From a virus, in the IMG/VR virus record IMGVR_UViG_3300021197_001217, positions 1 through 42,556 of that record: DNA of 42,556 nucleotides; one strand, written 5' to 3'. Numbering within the stretch: the first letter of the stretch is position 1; each line of letters starts with the position of its first letter. Both the position numbers and the translations under genes were made by a program. This document shows positions 38,864 through 42,556 of the stretch, piece after piece. Below the pieces are notes generated by a model that made no database searches, had not been told where the DNA came from, and saw only the letters and a program-made list of their open reading frames with translations.

Positions 38864-39937
38864 TTAAATACCTGCTAGTTTTTTCCATCGATCTGTGTAA
38901 GGATCGACAGACTTCTCATCCTGGTGACGAGAAGCACGGATCAATTGGCTTGGACGTGAGATAGCCTCGCTAAGTGATTTCGGTCTACGATTTGGTGTAG
39001 ACGACACTGCGCTTTGAAGCGACTCGAATATAGTCTTTGCCTCTTTAACCGAACCAACTTTGGAAATAGCTTCGACAATTTTAGTTTTTTGTCGCTCATT
39101 CAAGGAGGTATTCCTAAGTACACGGTTCGTGTATAATAGTCGAGCATTAGATAGGTTGACTTCCTGAAGGTTGTCTTTTGCCTGTTCTAGTAACTCGGCC
39201 AATTTTACAATTTTTGTTTTTAAATCTTTATTTTCGAAGACAAGCTCTTCTTGAGCCTTCTTCATGGCTTTAATTTCTTCGTCAACACCAGTTGACTTTC
39301 TTGCAGCCATCCCTCTTTCCATTTGATATTTCTTTTCTTCTGATCTCATACCAGCCCAACCAGAAAGATCGGCACCAGTATCAACTCTCATTTTTTCCAT
39401 GATGGCATCAGCCATTGCATCGAGAGGATCAACTTCTTCTTCTGCCAACTCAATCTCTTCATCAAGTTCTTCGGACTCTTCTTCAAAGAGTGAAGCAAGG
39501 TCTTCTTCGTTAAGATCAATTTCTTCGTCTTCATCAAGCTGGCTTTCAAGCTCTTCGATTGCTTCGCGAAGAGCATCAAGGTTTACAGTTACTGGGACTG
39601 TTTCGTCTTCGTTGTTCAACCTAGCGTCTTTCTTATCAAGATCGTCGGTTGCAGAGAGAGTGACTCCAGAGTCATCTTCAAAAAGGGCAGGGGCCTCTTC
39701 TGGCATGGCAGTCATTGGGGGCTCTTCTGCACCACCTTCTGGTGGAACACCAAGGCCTCCGAGATCAGCAAAGTCGCCTTCCATTCCTGGAGGCGCTTCA
39801 TCTTGCTCAAGTAGTTCGTCTAAAGTTGACTTGACTTCTGCAGAATACTTCTCGATAATGGAAGCCTCTGCATTCTTGAGTGCTGCTTCTTTTAAAGCCT
39901 TAGCATCAACAATGGCCTGCTCTAATAGTGATGACAT
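38864..39937 (-). CDS. Prohead core scaffolding protein (T4 gp22-like)
   Basis: This 357-residue protein probably forms the core around which the head assembles. The ATG at 39937 follows AGGAG; an in-frame TTG one codon earlier is ignored. The N-terminal helix (SSLLEQAIVDAKALKEAALK) is followed by a very acidic middle (LESQLDEDEEIDLNEEDL and similar) and a coiled coil (AQEELVFENKDLKTKIVKLAELLEQ). The C-terminal NARLLYTNRVLRNTSLNERQKTKIVEAI is conserved in scaffold proteins of T4-like marine phages. It lies directly upstream of the capsid gene. The prohead protease that would cleave it is outside the window. Confidence 0.85.
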   Translation of the reverse strand: MSSLLEQAIVDAKALKEAALKNAEASIIEKYSAEVKSTLDELLEQDEAPPGMEGDFADLGGLGVPPEGGAEEPPMTAMPEEAPALFEDDSGVTLSATDDLDKKDARLNNEDETVPVTVNLDALREAIEELESQLDEDEEIDLNEEDLASLFEEESEELDEEIELAEEEVDPLDAMADAIMEKMRVDTGADLSGWAGMRSEEKKYQMERGMAARKSTGVDEEIKAMKKAQEELVFENKDLKTKIVKLAELLEQAKDNLQEVNLSNARLLYTNRVLRNTSLNERQKTKIVEAISKVGSVKEAKTIFESLQSAVSSTPNRRPKSLSEAISRPSQLIRASRHQDEKSVDPYTDRWKKLAGI

Positions 39938-39981
39938 CAAATATACTCCTAATAGTACTAATTCAATTTAATTAGTATGGT

Positions 39982-40008
39982 AAAAAACTAAAAGCAAAAA
40001 TATGCTTT
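39982..40008 (-). terminator. Possible weak terminator before the scaffold gene
   Basis: AAAGCA, TATTTT, TGCTTT then TAGTTTTTT on the minus strand: a six-pair AT-rich stem with a U tract, five bases after the stop of the small gene at 40013. Confidence 0.4.
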
Positions 40009-40012
40009 ACAT

Positions 40013-40252
40013 CTAAGATTCGTCAGCACGATCTACGGCCAATTGCTGGATCATGTCTCTAACTTCAATATAGTCTAATTCAACTAATGTTACGTTTTCC
40101 TGCTCGGGATCTGATATCTTAGCCCTTATCTGGGGAAAAAGAATTTGTGCTTTGGCTTTTGGAATTACAAAAGAAATCAACAAACATTCGTCTTCTGAAA
40201 TATTTTGTGAGTTGATACCGATGTCTTTAATCACTTCGTCTATAATACTCAT
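40013..40252 (-). CDS. Small unknown protein (79 aa)
   Basis: This gene encodes 79 residues, starting MSIIDEVIKDIGINSQNIS, acidic, with alternating helices and strands (LLISFVIPKAKAQILFPQI, VTLVELDYIEVRDMIQQL). AAGGATAAA precedes the ATG, one base after the stop of the upstream gene. It lies between surface-protein genes and the scaffold. I recognise no family; a head or fibre assembly factor is possible only by position. Confidence 0.65.
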   Translation of the reverse strand: MSIIDEVIKDIGINSQNISEDECLLISFVIPKAKAQILFPQIRAKISDPEQENVTLVELDYIEVRDMIQQLAVDRADES

Positions 40253-40253
40253 T

Positions 40254-41012
40254 TTATCCTTGAAGGGTATCGAATTGAATTACCCTATATTTAAGTTTTA
40301 ATTTAATATCGCAAGCACTAATTGTTGTATTGCTCCCTACAACACCTGCAAAAATAGCGATAGATAAATTTTGTCCACTCGCCATGGTCTGATTAACATT
40401 TCTTGAGCCCCCCTGGATGAAAGCCAGGCTACTGTCAAGACCAGTGTAATTTCCGGCTGGATGTCTTCTTCCAACAACAGGACCGTTAACTACCATAGCA
40501 TGTTTAATGTTTGCATTAGATGTTAAGCCACTACTGGTTCTTGTCCAAACACCTATTCGTGGGGTGGTGCTGCCGGCGCTATTGTAAGAATGCAAGGCTC
40601 CATTTCCATCTATCGTGGCAAGTACATTTGAAGTTGGATCTACACAATAACCAAAAGCAATTCCAACTTTGTCACTTTGGGATGGAGTTTCAACCACAAG
40701 ATGATACATTATAGTAAAATTATCATCTGATGTTAGTCTTGTGCCGTTATTATTGTTTAAGGGCTTGTGCCATCGTGGGCCGGTGAAGTTGGAACCAACG
40801 GCAAATGTATTGTCATTGTCAGCAGAACCAACGGCATTGAAATTAAACGTATGTACTTTGGAAACATCAACAGAAGATCCACTTAAGATGGTTGCACTTC
40901 CTGCTTGAGTCCATGTCCCGTCAGTAATATCGACATCAATCCACCCCATTGAACTGATGTCGGGGGTAGTTTCAAGAACCCAAGAATTATTAAAATTTCT
41001 TATATCAGGCAT
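40254..41012 (-). CDS. Surface/fibre-associated beta-rich protein
   Basis: This gene encodes 252 residues, rich in Ser, Thr, Asn and Gly and predicted to be almost all beta (TFNFNAVGSADNDNTFAVGSNF, NFTIMYHLVVETPSQSDKVGIAFGY, NLSIAIFAGVVGSNTTISACDIKLKLKYRV). Such composition is usual for virion surface or carbohydrate-binding domains. It overlaps the fibre gene by one base (TAATG) and probably forms a complex with it. No enzymatic motif is seen. Confidence 0.6.
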   Translation of the reverse strand: MPDIRNFNNSWVLETTPDISSMGWIDVDITDGTWTQAGSATILSGSSVDVSKVHTFNFNAVGSADNDNTFAVGSNFTGPRWHKPLNNNNGTRLTSDDNFTIMYHLVVETPSQSDKVGIAFGYCVDPTSNVLATIDGNGALHSYNSAGSTTPRIGVWTRTSSGLTSNANIKHAMVVNGPVVGRRHPAGNYTGLDSSLAFIQGGSRNVNQTMASGQNLSIAIFAGVVGSNTTISACDIKLKLKYRVIQFDTLQG

Positions 41013-42358
41013 TAACTTGTACTCACTATGAAAAAGCTGGTGCCACCATCAGTAGCAATCGAAACAGCGCCGTAGTTTGCTTGTATTTTGACATTACTGA
41101 GTCCATCGATTTTCTGCCCACCAGATGCTGCAATTACAATATGGTTGGTAGAGCCTGAACCTTCAATATCTTTGAATGTGAAAGTTTGTCCTGCTTGATA
41201 ACTATTAGCCACTGCGAGTGAGGCCGTTACAACAGAGCCGCTTGAGTTAATACCTATTAAAGAATGACTAGCCAGAACATTAAAGTTTGCCAAAGAAGAC
41301 GTGTAGTTTAATATTGACACTCCAGTCATATTGCCGCCATTGCCAAAAAAGTTAGTACCATAAATACTTGGAGAAACAATTTTCGTTGAGCCTGTAATAT
41401 TTCCTGTGACTGTTAGGGTATTGGTCGAGGTGTTGAAATTTAATTCATTAGGGCCCTCTAATGCGTCCCCGTTTTTAATTTGAACAGCCCCGGCGTTTCC
41501 GTTTGTTGAAAGAGTTGATAAGCCGCTCGTAACAGCAGAAGCTAAGTTTTGATATGTAAGTTTTTTAGGAATATTGCCAGCAGCGCTATCCGAAATAATA
41601 AAAGTATCTGCATTGGCTGGCGGGGTTTTAGCAACGCTTAATGATGGATTAATCCTTAAACCTGCGGCTGTGCTTTCTAGACCACTAGAGCCGGAAAGTT
41701 TAGCAACTAAACTGCCACCAACATTTTGCATTGAGTTACCCAATGTTAAGCTGTTGGCTGCAATCCCAGTTAATCCGGTCCCAGCACCATTATAAGTACC
41801 ATGAAAAATACCATGAAAAGAAGAGCCCGAAATAGCACCAGAACCAGAAATTATACCAGTGGCTGTTATACCAGATGTCTTAATGTTTCCATTTACTTCT
41901 AGCTTTTCAGTTGGGTTTGTAGTGTTGATTCCAACATTGTCACCAAGAATAGTCATTCTAGTGCTACCAGCGGTCTTAAACAGGAACCTGTCAGACCCAT
42001 GATCGTAATCGATTTGCCCTTCATCGTTATCTGCAACAGATCCAAAAATAATCGAACCACCATAAGCATTTGGAGATTGGAAGTGTATTTTGGGCTTCCC
42101 GCTTGATTCTAGTGTCAAAAGGGCACCGTCAGTTGTAGCAACTGTACCAGCAGACCCGCTCTGTATGTGCATTTTTGTTTCGGGTTGTGTGGTGCCAATT
42201 CCCAAATTGTTTTTTACATGAACATTTGAGCCCGTTAGTCTTTGAAAATCCTTGCTACCAGCAATTGTTTGATTGCTGTGTATGTCGACCATACTTTCAA
42301 TAGAACCAGAATTAGAATTTACAAACTGTACTTTGCCTTTTAAAATATTATAGGCCAT
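41012..42358 (-). CDS. Tail or head fibre protein
   Basis: This gene encodes 448 residues. Repeated fibre-type motifs are present: NNLGIGTTQPETKMHIQSG and DNVGINTTNPTEKLEVNGNI, typical of trimeric phage fibres, then Gly/Ser/Thr-rich repeats (TGIISGSGAISGSSFHGIFHG, GNITGSTKIVSPSIYGTNFFGNG). No C-terminal intramolecular chaperone domain is visible. The C-terminus VKIQANYGAVSIATDGGTSF resembles the end of the partial gene upstream. The gene follows a terminator and an ACTATTTA motif, so it has its own transcript. It probably mediates host binding or decorates the head. Confidence 0.75.
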   Translation of the reverse strand: MAYNILKGKVQFVNSNSGSIESMVDIHSNQTIAGSKDFQRLTGSNVHVKNNLGIGTTQPETKMHIQSGSAGTVATTDGALLTLESSGKPKIHFQSPNAYGGSIIFGSVADNDEGQIDYDHGSDRFLFKTAGSTRMTILGDNVGINTTNPTEKLEVNGNIKTSGITATGIISGSGAISGSSFHGIFHGTYNGAGTGLTGIAANSLTLGNSMQNVGGSLVAKLSGSSGLESTAAGLRINPSLSVAKTPPANADTFIISDSAAGNIPKKLTYQNLASAVTSGLSTLSTNGNAGAVQIKNGDALEGPNELNFNTSTNTLTVTGNITGSTKIVSPSIYGTNFFGNGGNMTGVSILNYTSSLANFNVLASHSLIGINSSGSVVTASLAVANSYQAGQTFTFKDIEGSGSTNHIVIAASGGQKIDGLSNVKIQANYGAVSIATDGGTSFFIVSTS

Positions 42359-42389
42359 ATATAAAAATCCTTTATTTTGTCATTCTCAA

Positions 42390-42397
42390 TAAATAGT
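42390..42397 (-). promoter_or_regulatory. ACTATTTA octamer after a terminator, before the fibre gene
   Basis: TACTATTTATTGAG lies six bases beyond a terminator U tract and 31 bases before the fibre ATG. It is a candidate late promoter element. Confidence 0.4.
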
Positions 42398-42403
42398 AGG
42401 TAC

Positions 42404-42433
42404 AAAAAAGGATGCCCTCCATATAGGAGGGCA
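42404..42433 (-). terminator. Rho-independent terminator upstream of the fibre gene
   Basis: TGCCCTCC, TATAT, GGAGGGCA, TCC and TTTTTT on the minus strand: an eight-pair stem. It closes the transcript of the partial gene at the window end. A second small inverted repeat (CTGATA/TATCAG, about 42447-42463) lies before it. Confidence 0.9.
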
Positions 42434-42471
42434 CCCAGGATAAATCTGATAATTAATATCAGAAGTTTAGC

Positions 42472-42556
42472 CTATACGAGTCTCCAGTCGTTAGAAGCAA
42501 CGTAGACCATGCTGACAGCACCGTAAGGTGATTCGATGGTAACAGAAGTTTCGCCA
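42472..42556 (-). CDS. C-terminus of a fibre-like protein, partial at window end
   Basis: The last 27 codons before TAG read GETSVTIESPYGAVSMVYVASNDWRLV. The segment T-I-x-S-x-YGAVSM resembles KIQANYGAVSI at the end of the fibre protein at 41012-42358, so the two are probably paralogous or share a C-terminal strand module. The beginning lies outside the window. Confidence 0.6.
   Translation of the reverse strand, partial: GETSVTIESPYGAVSMVYVASNDWRLV

Noticed and set aside
1-42556. tRNA genes, integrase or attachment sites, insertion sequences
   Set aside because: I looked for cloverleaf-like intergenic stretches and recombinase motifs and found none. Almost all DNA is coding, and the gaps are short.

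Overview
The window is part of the genome of a lytic, contractile-tailed phage (myovirus), AT-rich and tightly packed, with every supported gene on the minus strand. Transcription therefore runs from high to low coordinates. The virion genes look T4-like but divergent: capsid, scaffold, sheath, tube, gp26-like chaperone, tape measure and gp53-like LysM protein. The replication and nucleotide genes are those common in marine myoviruses: a B12-dependent class II ribonucleotide reductase, ThyX, a family A DNA polymerase in separate pieces, a RecA-like recombinase, a gp32-like SSB and a DnaB-like helicase. I saw no tRNA, CRISPR, integrase or insertion sequence. The host cannot be named from this sequence; a marine bacterium is an inference.

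Layout in transcription order. (1) 42556-40013: fibre and surface proteins, including two fibre proteins with related C-termini (one cut by the window end), and a small unknown gene. (2) 39937-36010: acidic scaffold, gp23-like major capsid protein, a Gly/Ala-rich probable decoration protein and a 53-residue basic-tailed protein. Strong UUCG-type terminators separate these. (3) 35937-20207: neck and connector proteins, sheath, tube, a tail assembly chaperone pair with a probable programmed frameshift, tape measure, baseplate hub, and LysM and structural proteins. (4) 20206-15075: replication block of family A polymerase, a degenerate tubulin/FtsZ-like protein, SSB, RecA-like recombinase and 5'-3' exonuclease. 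(5) 15051-8352: a 1148-residue protein of unknown function and four proteins, three of which carry small Cys/Lys-rich domains next to a recurring amphipathic helix. One of these is fused to a Nudix hydrolase. (6) 8211-3476: helicase, class II RNR, a zinc-ribbon protein, a GroES-like protein and a T7-lysozyme-type amidase. (7) 3438-1598: a putative restriction endonuclease overlapping a cytosine-C5 methyltransferase. (8) 1564-1: thyX followed by a chain of tiny genes joined by an identical 15-base stop/RBS/start module.

Two candidate promoter classes are visible. Four sites (before the recombinase, helicase, endonuclease and thyX genes) share TTGAC(A/G/T), exactly 16 bases, then TATATT or TATAAT, and look like host sigma70-type early promoters. 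The structural region instead has an ACTATTTA octamer, three times just downstream of a terminator, which could be a late promoter element. The terminase, portal, prohead protease and most baseplate wedge genes are not in the window.

The most unusual points are the tubulin-like protein between polymerase and SSB, the +1/-2 frameshift signal in the tail chaperone gene, the shared helix in possible internal head proteins, and the cassette-like junctions and promoters in the early region.
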